Part shown: positions 1 through 12,965 of the stretch, one piece after another | How positions within the stretch are numbered: the stretch's first letter is position 1 | Layout: every line of letters begins with the position of its first letter | DNA from: Lichenostomus cassidix | Taxonomy: Eukaryota > Chordata > Aves > Passeriformes > Meliphagidae | Direction of reading: 5' to 3' | Length of the DNA stretch: 64,000 nt | Assembly: GCA_008360975.2 (NCBI GenBank) | Contig: CM039184.1 | Coordinates: 34,521,797-34,585,796, forward strand | The notes under the pieces: generated by a model | Seen by the model: only the letters and a program-made list of their open reading frames with translations | Told to the model about the DNA's origin: nothing | Databases searched by the model: none | Program-made: the position numbers and the translations under genes

Positions 1-3000
1 CAGCTTGCAGAAAATATGTGTCTCCCTGTGTCAGGTTGATTTTTTAGCTTCTAATGTGCAGGATAGTCATGATAGCAGCATTATTCTGAGAAGCTGGAGG
101 CTGTCAGTCGTGCTAAAAGACAGCTTTGGAAGCAGATTTTATTCCATGAACTACATCTGGTCACCGTTCTAGTATAGGTGGGTGAACTCTAGGGCTAAGT
201 TATCTTCTCGTAAATTGTTTCTCTGTTTTCCTTATTTCCCTTAAGTACTTATTAGCATTGTTATTAGAGAAAAATAATCTACGTAGGACCTATGTTTCCT
301 CCAACCCTTTGCTAAATTCACAGGAGAGTTGAAAATGCTAAAGAAGTATTAATTCTCTGTGTTTTGGAAGAGAAAAGGATGCTGCTGTGTCACACAAGAG
401 TTTATCTGGAGTTCTTAAGCCTAATTTCAGTCCTCCAGATGGGACATGCTCAGACACAAGAGACAGAATGATAGATAAGAATTCTTTGCTTTTCTCTTTT
501 TTTTTGTAATGTCTCATTACCATGGGGAGGGGGAATGTTGGTGGGTTCCTTCTATAGCCCCTCAGTCCATTCTTGTATTTACTACCTTTTATTTTCTATT
601 TGCAACTTTTTTCCCTTCTGTCCCTGATCTAAGAGTGATTCCCATTCTTTTATTTCTTCATTCCTTAGTTTTGCCTACTGTAAGAGATACTTCATGCATT
701 CAGAGGGATGATCCGTCTTTTTTATATTATGTCATCAATGTTTTTTACTTACCATTTCTTCAACTTCTCTTTCCACTTTGTCAGCAAACTCCCCTCTTTC
801 TAGATACCATGGTACTTTGTCAGAGTTTGGGTCCTCAGCCTCCTGCTTTCAATTTTTTTTTACTTTTACTTATGTTTATTTTTTTCTATTATTTTTGACC
901 TGGTGTTATTCATTAAGCTGTCTGTCCTTTATGGCATGGGATTGTCTTCGCCTCTTACTGTAAAACTGCAGAATCCTCCTGCTTGATGATGGCTATTGCA
1001 ACATCTTTCTCTGATATGTTTTTTGTTTTTCCTACCCTAACTAATGCTCCTCATTTTGTCTTCTCACTCCAGTCACCATGGCTTTTTGCTGCACATTTTT
1101 AATAGTATTAAGATCCTCAGGAGGTTTCTTATGTCTGATTAGAGCCATGAAGTGTCTGATGTGCTTGTGGACCATAGCACTATTAAAAATATATTTGCTA
1201 GATATAATGAAAAAAGCTATATTGAATTATAAAAAAATCTCTATCTAAGATACAGCAAAAAAACCCACCCCAAATTCTTTTCACATGACAGATAAATATG
1301 CATTGTTCTTTAAAAGAGCAAACTCAGGTTTTATTAAGACAGAACCAGCTCTCAAAAGTGACAATCCCTAAAATCTCTATGCATTAACAGTAGCATGCAT
1401 GACTCATTTATTGCTGGCAACCTGAACTGTGGCAGGCTAATACAAACACAAAGCTTTAATAATGCTCAGTAGGACTAGGCTATTAAAAGTCTTAGCTGAT
1501 ATCTCTTTTGTGATGAGGATTTTCAAAAGAATTTGGGAATTTTGGATTATGTGTATTCCCACCAAAATTCAAGACCAAAGGGACTTGTCTTAAGATTCTG
1601 CCACTTCGATATTTACCAAATTCCCAATCCTATAATCCTATAAGTCACTGTAAGTGTTAATAAGTACTTAAATGAAGTTCAGGTTTCACTCATGGGTCTT
1701 TTTCTTTCATTAACCTTAATGGGCTGTGAATCAGAGCTATTGAACAATGGTAATGAGAAATCAATTACTTATAATAAGGTATGGTGTGTGGGACAGACAG
1801 AGGCAGATCCTACCCTTTCATTTTATGCTTCCTACATATCTCAGATTTATTTTTCATTTGTAAACATTTAGATGCAATAAATTCTGTGGATTCAGAAAAG
1901 CACAGACCAGATTCAGAGGAGAGTCACCCTAAAGGGGGAACCAAATCTACCCAACACATATCATGTTCAATGAATTAGCTAATAATATAACTTAGTAGGT
2001 GGTAAATGAGCTAATAAAATATGTAATATATTTCTATGTTGGAGTCCAAACCAAGTGTTAAAATAACATTTACCGTTATGTTTGTAGTAATTTGTATAAC
2101 CTGCCTAGCGGGAGGTGAGTGTGCTACATTATTACAAAAATTGTAACAGGAAAAATCTCATTATTTGTATCTGGGATGAAAGGAAGTCTGTAAATTTTTC
2201 CCATAAAATGTGCTTTATGAAAAAATGACTAAGCAGAAAGGTCAGTATTGCATATTAAAATTTAAATCCCAAGAACTAAAAACAACATTACCTTGTGCCT
2301 CAACAAAGGCTGGTGTGATTGATCACATTAGTCATTGATCTACAAACAGAATAAAAATGAGACATTGAATGCTCTGAAAAGGTAATAAAATTAATTATAT
2401 AATGTTGATTTGAGTAATTTTTGCTGATTCCACAGAAATAGAAAACCAATTAAAATTTAAGTTGAATCCTAACTGAAAAATCTAAGCGAATTATATTTTA
2501 TGACTGCAAATTCTGCAAATTTCTACTTTGAAATGTATTAATTTTCATGTAAGGAAATGATCATGCTGGGCTTCATTCTACACTTTGATTTTAATGGGAT
2601 TTTCCTGAGCAGCAAATGTACGATACAGCTCCAGTTGGTGGCAGTGCCACTCAGCTCCAATCCCATAGCTACTCAGGCAGACTCGAGGATAGAGAAGTGC
2701 TGTCAAATTCTTTTTTACAGTGTAACAAGTGGAAATATGCTCAATTCTTTTGAACGAAGGGTCAGGTAGGTTAATATTTAATTGAACCTGCCTTGACTAT
2801 TAATGCCTGGGGATACCTGTTCTGGAAGACATGTACACCAATGTTTAAATCTGGTCCCATTCCAAGTGGCATTTAAGCATGAACTAACCTTTGAGCTTCG
2901 TAACTCCAACTGTGTAAGCACTCTCTTCTTCTCCCTTTATCCCACAGACTGCTTCAGATGGGACTTCTTGTGGATGAAGGTGTAAAAATGTAGAATATCA

Positions 3001-5212
3001 TCTCAAAAATGAGCCAGGCATGCTCCTTTGGGGTCGAGGAATGCCAACAGCAGTTGAGCTGTGTTAGAAAGACAGTAGCTAGAGGTCAAGTGCCATAAAT
3101 ATTCCCTTTTGCTTGGGTTTTCTAATGCTACACCCAGCATATCTTGTTCAGTTTTGGGCTACTTGATTTTGGACAGGGATTTGTTTAGCCTGGAAAAAAA
3201 AAGTCTGTAGTAACAGCTAATTGTTTTCTTCCAGTACTTAGGAGCTAAGGAAGAGATGTGATCAGGTGTTTCAAGTACAGTGAAATAAATAATCATAGTC
3301 ACAGAAGAGATAAGAGGACAAGTTTGTACTTTTACATGTGAAAAATATTTTTCATTATGAGATTGGTGAAGTACTGAACAAAGTGACACACAAAGGTACT
3401 GGAGTTTCAGTTACCTTCTTTTTCATTACCTTCTTCTTATTTTCTGAAGATATTCAAAATTCCACAGCACAGAGATATTTTGAGGTATGAAAATAGCACA
3501 CAGCTATTTTGAAATATGAAAATATATTTTTAATATAATTACTAGTATTGATTGTGTAATTAGGTAATTGCAATCTTCTCTGAGTCTTTTTAATGTTTAA
3601 GAGAGATAGATTTGTGTATTCCCACTATCTGGAAATTATACTTAGATATACCAGTGTAGATTTTTGCTTCAGCTGTTCATGTTGTCATTTTACTGGTTTA
3701 GAACATGCCAGTAGGTTTCTGGAGTCCCAGTATGTAGGAAGGTATAACTTAAGATCATAAAACACTGTACTTTGTACAGACCCCAAAATGCAGATTTTCA
3801 TAATTTACGTGCCCCTTTAATTCTCAATTTATTTTATGTTCTATTGAGGAATAAATATTGATTATTGTGATTTTTCTGCAATTGCAAGTCATAAATACAC
3901 AAAAGCTCAGAAGCCATTTAATAAGGAATGTTTTCTCAGAAACTGGACCATTTGGGAGTATTGAATTGGAATATTGGAATTATTTTTAGCTGGAAAACTC
4001 AGGTTGAGATTGATTTTGAAATATCTTTAGTGTAGAACAACGTAAGGGTATTCTACTGAGGAACATGTGAACATAATAGTATTGAGGTTCTCATTAGAGT
4101 TGTAAATGTTGTTACAAAATGAACCTGCTTTAATTCCTTTCACAAGTGAAGACCGGTGATTCATAGAAAAGTATTTTCAATAAAAGAACACAGTAAAGCA
4201 TTAATTAGCTTTTATTTGACTCATATTTCCTCTCAGTATAATAAATTTTGGCTCTTCTTTATGGCTAAGATGACAAGTGCCTTTTAAGACATGTTGTAAA
4301 TGCTCTGTATCTTTATATAACCTTCATGTAATAATTTCTTAATAGTCTAATAGATGAATACTTATATGATTTATGAAAAATATATTGAGGTCATTTGATA
4401 ATACAACTAGTTATTAATATAAGTATATTGATACCAACTGGAGAAAGTAATTACCTGGCAACACTTAAACAAATTCCTTCCAAGCACAGCAAGGCCAGAG
4501 AACTCTTTCCAGAGGATGTTAATACTGTTTCAGAAATTGAGAGGACTTCTATCAGAATCTAATAGTTTCTTTCTTGAAACAAAAGAAAAATAAGCATTTT
4601 TTAAACCCAAATAAGATGAGAAAGCTTACATAAAATATTAAATGAGTAGAAGAAAAAAAAATACAGCTAATATTTAAAAGGTATGTGGAATTTTGAGGAA
4701 AAAAGTTTTAATCACTCCAAAAGACTAATTTTAAAACACCTATGTAAAGCTGGTATGGGTTACTGAAGCTGTAGTATAGCAGAGAAAGCAATTCCTGTGA
4801 GACACCAGGTTGTTCAGTGATCATGTGAGCTCAGAGCAGAGGCATAAGCTAAGAACTGGTGGAAAGAAATGAGCAGTACAATTCAGGACTCTTGCTCTCC
4901 AAAGACCTGCATGATTCAAGGCTACTTCTTACATGCCTTATGTGCCTTTTCTAGATAATTTAATTAACTATTGTCTTTGGATTTTTAGGAATTAGTTTTA
5001 AGCTACAGCCTGTTAAAAGATATTCAGGGTGTTTAGTCTCCATAAGGCAAAGCTATCTCACATAAAGGAGGTCTATCTATTTATTTCTTGATTTAGCTCT
5101 TTATAGTGATCATTTATATGGCAGGCAAGACAGTCAGCTTCCACTCCCCCTAGGGCAGAGACTTCTGTACTTTTTAAAGTCTTTTAATCCAAGGTACTAA
5201 AGGGCCCTGGGA

Positions 5213-5280
5213 TTCTTTTTTGTTTTGTTTTCTGGTTTTTCTGGTTTTTGTTCTTGTTTTTCTGTTGTCTGTCTTGCTTT
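5213..5280. repeat. T-rich low-complexity tract
   Basis: The plus strand is made almost entirely of T runs broken by single G or C residues, in blocks such as TTTTTG, TTTTCTGG and TTTTTCTG. It has no fixed period, so it is low-complexity DNA rather than a true microsatellite. Read on the minus strand it gives a Lys/Asn/Gln-rich open frame that is a composition artefact. Confidence 0.6.
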
Positions 5281-7438
5281 AAATTTTCACTTTTTAGTGT
5301 TACAATATTAGTGCTAATGTTGATCATTATGATTATTTTACTTTCAATTGTGATAGTCCTAGGGCTGGGCAATAAAAATAGTGGACTTAGTGTTTGGTAA
5401 TTGCTTCCACAGAGACAGTAAATAAGAGCTTAACCCCACCTTTTCTCAAAACTGCTGCTAGCTGTTTTTAAGATAAAATTGTTTGACATTTATCTGGAGA
5501 CATATAGTAAGCAAAATTGTATAAGTAGTGGCAGTAAAGCTCACAGAAGAAAAAACCCTTTTACTAAGGATTTACTCATTAGAAAAACTAGAGCCCTGTT
5601 CCTTAAATGAATAGACAGGACAACTCTTAGAGGAGGAAGTCAGTGCCAATAGAATTGAAATGATGGACAGTAATTTCTGACAACAAGGAAAAAGGAATTG
5701 TTCTTTCTTGTTTCAGTCTATTAAAATCACTCTGAAAAAAGTACTTTGGACTTTTGTTTGGGAAATAACCATGCACTAGCAGAGAATGAATAGCAGAAAA
5801 TAGGCAAAAGGATGCAAAAGGTCTTACGAGTTTTTAATTAAATGAAATTAAAGTTGAAAGGAGATTTTTTTTTCCAGCCACAGTAAATATTTAGACTTGG
5901 GATGAATGAACTAAAATTTAACCTTTAATGACAAGGAAATATAGTGGTATAAAAAAATTGCCTTCTGCTTATTGACATTGCTAGATCAATGTTTGATTAG
6001 TCCACAGATGGTAATTGGATTAAAGCTTGGAAGTGCAATGGATAGAACATTGATTTTTCCTGTTGATTAATCAAGAAGCAACAATTTAGATGCTGAGAGA
6101 GAAAAAAAGTTTGCCAGAAAGTATAATTGCTACTAAAGCTCACATTGTAAGGCAATGACAAAATCAATAAAAGACGGAAACTATGCAAGTCTGGGTACAT
6201 CTAATTGCTCAAGATTATGTAGTCTAAATTCTGTACTGGCTTTGCACTACCTATAACCTCATTGATTTCAGCACAAAGTTTGGTCTGGTACCTACTGAAC
6301 ACTCTACTCTTTCTTGTTTTCTCACCAGGGGTCCTCCCCTGCTAAAATCAATTGCAGAACTCATATTAAATCTCAATAATGCGTGATCATGGAATATTGA
6401 TAGTGAGTATCAATAGGTGACATTTGTGTGAAAAATGAGAGAAACTAAATAATGGCAGCTATAATGATGAGGCTGTTGCTTTGCTACGTTAGTTGTCTAG
6501 TTTCAATACAATTTAAAAAGAAAAGTCAGTTTACATACAGAGGCCTATCATAAGGATAAGGACTTGAATAAAGAATCCAGGAAAGCATATCTGTGTTTTC
6601 TTAACTTCAGCTATATAAGTAAAGTTGGTAGAAGTCAATTGATGGTCTATTAATGTATAAAACTAAGGGTGTGTATAAAGATATTTTGCTTGGTGAGTTG
6701 AAATATGCAAAATATGTAACTACCCAAATACTTTATGTAAATGTCCTTTTAAAGCTTTATCTTTTTCTCCATGTGACTGTGGATCTGTAAAGATGTACAT
6801 TTTGGAGAAGCAGCCTACCATTTGTGCTTTTCTGAACTCGTGTTTGTTTGAACAAATGCATCATATTTTAATTTTCTTCCTTTTACTGTTCCAGAGAGCT
6901 CTATGATTAGTGTGTGATGAGAGTCAGACAGTATTTACAATGTGGTTTTGTTGTCCCCACATGCCTTTCAAAATCTGTTCAATATCAGGATTTTGTATTG
7001 CTCCCTAAGTTGCCATTTGGGCCAGTCTGTGCAATTGTTGAACTTTGTAGTTGAGTGACATTTAGAGATGAATACTTCTAATGTTTCCACATAGTGTATT
7101 TTACTTCCTATTGGAACTATAAAGACATTCCTTTATTATGCTTTAACATATAATCATTACCAAAAAGGGCTGCATTTATACAAAAGTACTTTCAAAATCC
7201 AAAGCTTCAGATATAATTTGCTGAGGCCTCAGTGGCTGAATGAAAATACGTCTGCCTGTCTATTATGCCAGATGTCCCATTAGGGATATGATAGCTCTTT
7301 TCAATCTCAGTGATTAATATACTGTGACATCTATAGATGGATGGGAATTGAAGCTGATTCTATGTTAGAGGACACTAGCTGGTAATTTAGGATATGCATC
7401 TATCTCTCCATACACATGCACATGCACCTTTTACATAT

Positions 7439-7480
7439 GCAGATGTAAATGGAGTTCTAGCAGATGTAAATGGAGTTCTA
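7439..7480. repeat. 21-bp tandem duplication, two copies
   Basis: The 21-bp unit GCAGATGTAAATGGAGTTCTA occurs twice in direct succession, at 7439-7459 and 7460-7480, with no mismatch. An exact two-copy duplication suggests a recent slippage or staggered-break repair event. No gene is near it. Confidence 0.85.
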
Positions 7481-8181
7481 TAAACTTGAAAAAATTTAAT
7501 TATAAATAGAAATATTTAATATCTTGGTTTTTAACATAGTTATTTTCCTCTAGACATTATCCTGCTTTCATTTGCTACCCTTCTGAATACTATCTACATT
7601 ACTTATATAATCCTATGATACAATGAAGTGGAACCATTGCCTGCTGGAAGCATCCAGTTGATGAATGATGACTTACAAGTTTGAAGACAAATATTTTTTC
7701 TCATGTCACAAGAAATTAACATTTTTATCATGGCCATGGAAAAGGAGAGATATGGATCCTGGCTACTTAAATAAAATGAGTTCTTTTGGGAGATTAAGCA
7801 AAATCTTGGCCAATTATGGTAATCAATACAGAAGTTTAATGTGATCAGAAGCATTGCTTGGTTGGAAAAGCTGCAGATCTCCAAGCAGATGATTTCACAT
7901 ACCCAGCATCACAGTAAAAAGTAAGGTGGTTAATTGAAAACCATGTCTTCTCAGATAAGAGATCCAAATGGATAAGTGAGGTGACTGAGAAAAATAGAAT
8001 GCAAAATTTGAAAGTGAGACATAAAAGGCAGCTCACTGAATTCATTCCTCTGTCCTTAAAGAGATTCCTGTGGAGAGGAGAGGGTAAGATACATGCTGGA
8101 CTTGGGAATTCAGGACTGAGTTGCTTTGTGAAAAAAATTATTCAGGGAGCAGAGATTGTTTCAGCTGGAAAAGTTATAGAA

Positions 8182-8605
8182 ATCACAGAATTCGCTGAGT
8201 TGGAAGGACCCAGCTGGATCATCGAGTTCCAAGTCCTGGAGGTCACCCTAGGAATCACACCATGTGCTTAGAGCATTGTCCAAACACTTCTTGAACACTG
8301 TGAGGCTTGGTGCTGTGACCACTTCCCTGGGGAGCCTGTTCCAGTGGCCAGCCTCCCTCTGGGTGAAGAACCTTTTATTGATACCAAATGTCCCTCCATT
8401 CAGCTTCATGCTCTTTCCTTGTGTCCTGTCACTGGTCACCAGAGAGAAGAGATCAGTGCCTGCCTCTGCTCTTTCCCTCACAAGGATGCTTTAGGCTGCA
8501 ATGAGATCTCTCCAGGCTGCACAAACCAAGTGACCTCAGCCGTTCCTCATAGGGCTTCCCCTCAAGGCCCTTCACCATCTTGTGGCCTCCATTGGCCTTT
8601 CCTCT
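8182..8605 (-). mobile_element. CR1 LINE, 5'-truncated, minus strand
   Basis: On the minus strand this is the 3' part of a CR1 non-LTR retrotransposon, the dominant LINE of birds. The element's 3' end is at 8182, where the plus strand shows CACAGAATTC followed by the reverse complement of the usual GGTCCTTCCAA-type 3' UTR. Between about 8248 and 8481 the minus strand remains open for 77 codons and encodes the end of ORF2, with FFTQREAGHWNRLPREVV and then a TVFKKCLDNAL segment. This matches the known C-terminal tail of the CR1 reverse transcriptase polyprotein. The copy is 5'-truncated, as most CR1 copies are; similarity fades near 8605. It lacks the endonuclease and the catalytic reverse transcriptase core and must be inactive. 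Confidence 0.9.
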
Positions 8606-10758
8606 TCAGACTGATCCTGTGTAAAGTTATATTTGTGAGACTCATCCTTACTGTTACCTGTTAGGTGAGATTTGGCAGTTTTCTGGCTCAAAGTCCTCAC
8701 AGTCTTTTCTGTAAGTTCTCTGACTTTCAGCCTAGAGAGAAAGGTTTGTTTTTGTGAGTTTCTTAAGGAGGAATGCACTCTTTACTACTTTGATTTCTCT
8801 TTATCACTACAAATATTTATGGAAGTTCTAGCATTTATAATGTAAGTGCTTGACTGAAATGAGAGAGAAATAGCTTTTACTTTCTAGTTGTTCCGACCAA
8901 AATCCTGGTATTTTTCTCCCTTTATACATTTTGTTAAAAATGGTAAATATATTAAAACATTAGGGTAAAAACATATCAAAGGCCAGGTATATACCCCAAG
9001 TAAGTAGTTTATGCTCACTAATGTTCTTATGAAAATAGTTTTTTCAGACTACTTAGGGAATAGATACATTCTAAAAAGTAAGTTTGCTCAGAATCATTAT
9101 TCTAAACTCAGAAATCTTGATAGGGTTTAGTATACAGATATACTTTTATATAGTGTAACATCTACTGTGTGTAGCATGCATATGTATACAAATACATATC
9201 TAAAACCACTGCCACAGAACACATAATGGGCAGTTATGCTGAAGACCAATTTGAGGTGATATGCAGCAACCATAAAGCAACAGTGCATAATGGTAATATC
9301 TGAGCAGCTTTCCTTGCTCACAGTCACCTCAAGAAATCTGCTATGATTTCATGCAAAATGTAGTCATTTTGATTACTCCAAATCTGCATTTCAACTAGTT
9401 CACTTCATGAAGCCTTGATCTCTACCTGGAAATATTAGGGAATATAATTTATTTGTGTGCATTGTCTGTACAGGGCATGGGATTAGGGCAACTGAACTTG
9501 AATGGAAGTTTCCAACTGCTCATCACTTGATATTAAGTCTCCTGCCCTTTGATCTAAATATGACATTCAATTGTTCCCCATATTTATAGGTTATCTTAAC
9601 TGGTTGTTGGTATGAAATCCTGTCTGTTAGTGATAATTAGTGTAAATAGCATCGTGGCTGTTGCTTCATTAACTAAAATAAGTTTAGAATTTGATTTATA
9701 TTGTGCATTTTTAGCTTCATCCCAGTATCTAATTTATATTTTTCAGTTTAGCCATCTAATGGGCTACAGAGTTTGAGAATTTGTCTATAATTGTTCCCAA
9801 ATCTCTGTTTAGGTCAATGCCCTGATGCTCATTGTCCATTTAGCAGCTGTTCACTCTGTCTTTTTTTTTTGATCCAAACTCATTAGTCTGCATTTATTTG
9901 CATTTGTCATCCATGAGCTAGGTGCATTTATTTTTTTACATCATTATGTGTTGCATTGCTTTTCTTCATTTGCTGTTCCTTCCAAGCACAATTGATAGGG
10001 CATTAGGAATTAATCCCAAACTCACCATTTCACTATATTTCCTTTTACTAATTTGAAGAAAAGAAACACTGAGGTTGGTTCAGTACAGTTTATACAGTTG
10101 TCTACAACAACTTGAACAAGAACTGGTAAATCACAAAATCTTCATTAATTACTCTATATTCATGAATCATCAATGATAATTCATTGCTTAAATTGTCCTG
10201 TCTGATACTTATTATTCTTTAATTTTTTAAAAATTTCTAAATTTGTCATCCCATCACAAAGGAGAATTTGGCATGATGTGTTTGAGGCAAGTAATCAGAT
10301 ACCTCAAATATCAACAACCCTATTTCACATAACTTCAGTGCACTTGCTTATCTGGGGGCAAATGGGTTTCTGCCATTAACACAACTGTATATACTGTGCT
10401 TTTCAGATGCATGTGCAAAAATATGTGAATACTCTCTTAATGGCTACACAAATAGACATTGTTTTCTCGCCTGCTAATACATAAACTTATAATTAATTTT
10501 TTTGCTAAGTTTACAACAATATAATTCAATTGAATCATATTTTACTTCTTGGCAAGGTATAGAGCTCTGATTATAAATCAGATATCCTCTTCAGACATCT
10601 GGTGGAAGCATGATCTGCTCTATATAAAACATTTTTTGTATGGGTTTCTATTCTTGTTTATCACTAAGTTCCACTCAATCTGATCAAAACACCAGCGTAA
10701 AAATCACTGATGATCTTAAATGTGCTTTCCTACTGTATTATACTTTTTAAACCATGCT

Positions 10759-10784
10759 GGTTTGTTTGTTTATTTATTTGTTTC
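10759..10784. repeat. TTTG/TTTA simple repeat
   Basis: A short tract of imperfect tetranucleotide units, TTTG repeated and then TTTA repeated and back to TTTG. It is a degenerate microsatellite. Confidence 0.6.
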
Positions 10785-12929
10785 ATCTTTCTCATTTTCT
10801 CACAAGTAGGAAGGTCCTGACTTTTGTTGCCAGGACCTGGCCCTTTGACTTTTATGCCCAACTCCATCGTTTTGGACAAACATACAATTTAAAGTGGTCT
10901 TTTGGATACTGTATTTAGCACATTCTTAGTGAAGTCTGGCTTGTAAGATTTATGCAGCTATATCTAGAAATTCACAGACAGGTACAGTAACTAAGTAAAT
11001 CCTGGAGACAGGATATTTCTTACTAGATAAAGATGGACAGATGCACTCAACAGTAAAAAGAGTGTATGAAAGTTATCTTTTTGTTTATGTGTTTAAAGTC
11101 AGATGTTTTCCAAACCAGTCTTATAAAATTTGCCCACACATCTAGTGCATGGGAAGCTATTAATGAAAAATACGACTGTGAACATTAAATGCATGAACAG
11201 GGGAGAGCAAGAGTGCTGTTCTGAGCCATGTCAGTGACATTTTTCCCACTGAATGAGAAATAGTCTGAACACAGTAGTTCCAAAACTCCTGTAAAGCAAT
11301 AGGAAGACTTTTGGCAAATAGACCAGCTCTGCCCAGACAGAAGATCCAAGATGAAACAAAACATGGTCACCAAAGAATGGTAACTACTGAAGTCAGACCA
11401 ACTCTTAGTAAGTTGTTCTGCCCCTGATCATTGCATAACCTTGTGTAAGCCCCTCCATTACAAGGTGAATGCTAGATACTCTTTCTCTACTCATGTATTA
11501 AAAAATATTGATGTTCTCTTTAAAAAAAACTTCCATCAGCCTTGAATATTGTGAACCCTTTTATTTTCTTTTGTTCATATCAAATCCCCTCTGATTCCAT
11601 AATACACATTTCTACTTGCATACTGTAATTGCATACATAATTTCATAGGGAAAAAGCTAGTGTGTAATTTTCAGTGCTTATTTAAGCAAGTATTTTAATA
11701 TTTATAATACATTTAGTCTAGAAGGCAGTTAGATCCAAGTATCTTGATAAACTGATATTGATTTGTTTAACTGCCCTAAGCAAAATGGATAGTATAATTT
11801 CTCTTGTTGTTGATTAGTAAATGCTCTGGTTCTTCTGGATTTATTTTTTAAATGGTTGGCAGAATGTTTGGGGGAAACAGAAGATGAAGTATCTTTGAAA
11901 ACTGCAGCATTAGTTTAAATATTTTTTTATTTTATTTTGATGTTATGTTTAGAACTATGATCATTGCAAAGATTTATACTTTCACTGAATATAGTGATGA
12001 GATTTAAAAAAATAGATTTGATAGTTCCCTTTAGAGAATATGGAAATTATTTTAGAAATAAGTAACAACTGTGAATACTACGCAGTGACATCTATAATAT
12101 TGCTGTGAAAAAGACAGAAGCAAATGTGAAATTTATGAATATCCCCAGTCATTCACTCTTCCTCAAAACTGAATGAAATCATAAAATTGCTGCTGGAACA
12201 TTCTCAGCAGGGTTTAAATGTATTTTCAATTATATAAGAGTCATTCACCATCTGTCAGCCCCCATATCTGGTCATTTATCTATATGATGACTCACTGCAG
12301 GGTGCTGTAAGTATCACCATTACTTTATTTAATCTGTACTCTGTCTATTTGCACCCCTCTTGACAGCTTGTGTCCATATCATTTGTTCATTGTCAGCCTA
12401 CCATCAACATGGCAAGAAAGGCATCTCTGGCTGCTGTCTCATGGCAGCTGCTGCCTTTGGACACATCTGTCCTGCATCCATCCCATCACAGCTGAGTCCA
12501 TTCTCATTGCAGCACCAGTAACCACAAAGCAACTTCAACCCACACTGTCTCAGTGCTTCTCCCAGATGAGGAATGGAAACTTGCCCAGGGGACTTGACGT
12601 CTTGAGAAAGGACAATCATCTGAAAGAAAGGAAGGGTGATAAGGAGATATTGATTTCCTTTCTGTGGAGATGGAACCTCTCCATGGAAAATATCAACAAC
12701 TTCCGCTGCAAGGAAAATTGCATGGAAGTTCCTTATTCTTCTTTTAGTTCAAGTTGGTCCTTGTGGGAGAGGATTCCTTTTCTTACTCCTCTCATGTAGG
12801 AGGTCATGGATACACTTACACTTTGTGGAGTGGAAATACTTGAGAATATTAATTAAAAGCTGCCTGCAATGCAAAAATATGAAGAGTAAATTGCTATGAC
12901 CAACATGGGAAGGGTCTGTAGAGAGGTTA

Positions 12930-12965
12930 GAAAATGAAAACCCATGAGAAAATGAAAACACATGA
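12930..12965. repeat. 18-bp tandem duplication, two copies
   Basis: The unit GAAAATGAAAACCCATGA at 12930-12947 is followed directly by a copy at 12948-12965 that differs at one base (CCC to CAC). It is a local slippage-type duplication with no visible function. Confidence 0.8.

Larger units (their letters stand above)
1..8181. other. AT-rich stretch without recognised genes
   Basis: I recognise no gene, RNA gene or mobile element here. The sequence is AT-rich with frequent stops in all frames. The longest open frame is 129 codons at 509-898 on the plus strand. It is very rich in Phe, Leu, Ser and Pro because it runs through T-rich sequence, and it has no domain I recognise. Pyrimidine-rich tracts lie at about 484-505 and 850-897, a T-rich tract with TTTTG and TTTTC blocks at about 5213-5280, and a 21-bp tandem duplication at 7439-7480 is listed separately. 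The stretch is compatible with intergenic or intronic avian DNA. Old, diverged transposons could be present and would not be visible by eye. Confidence 0.6.
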
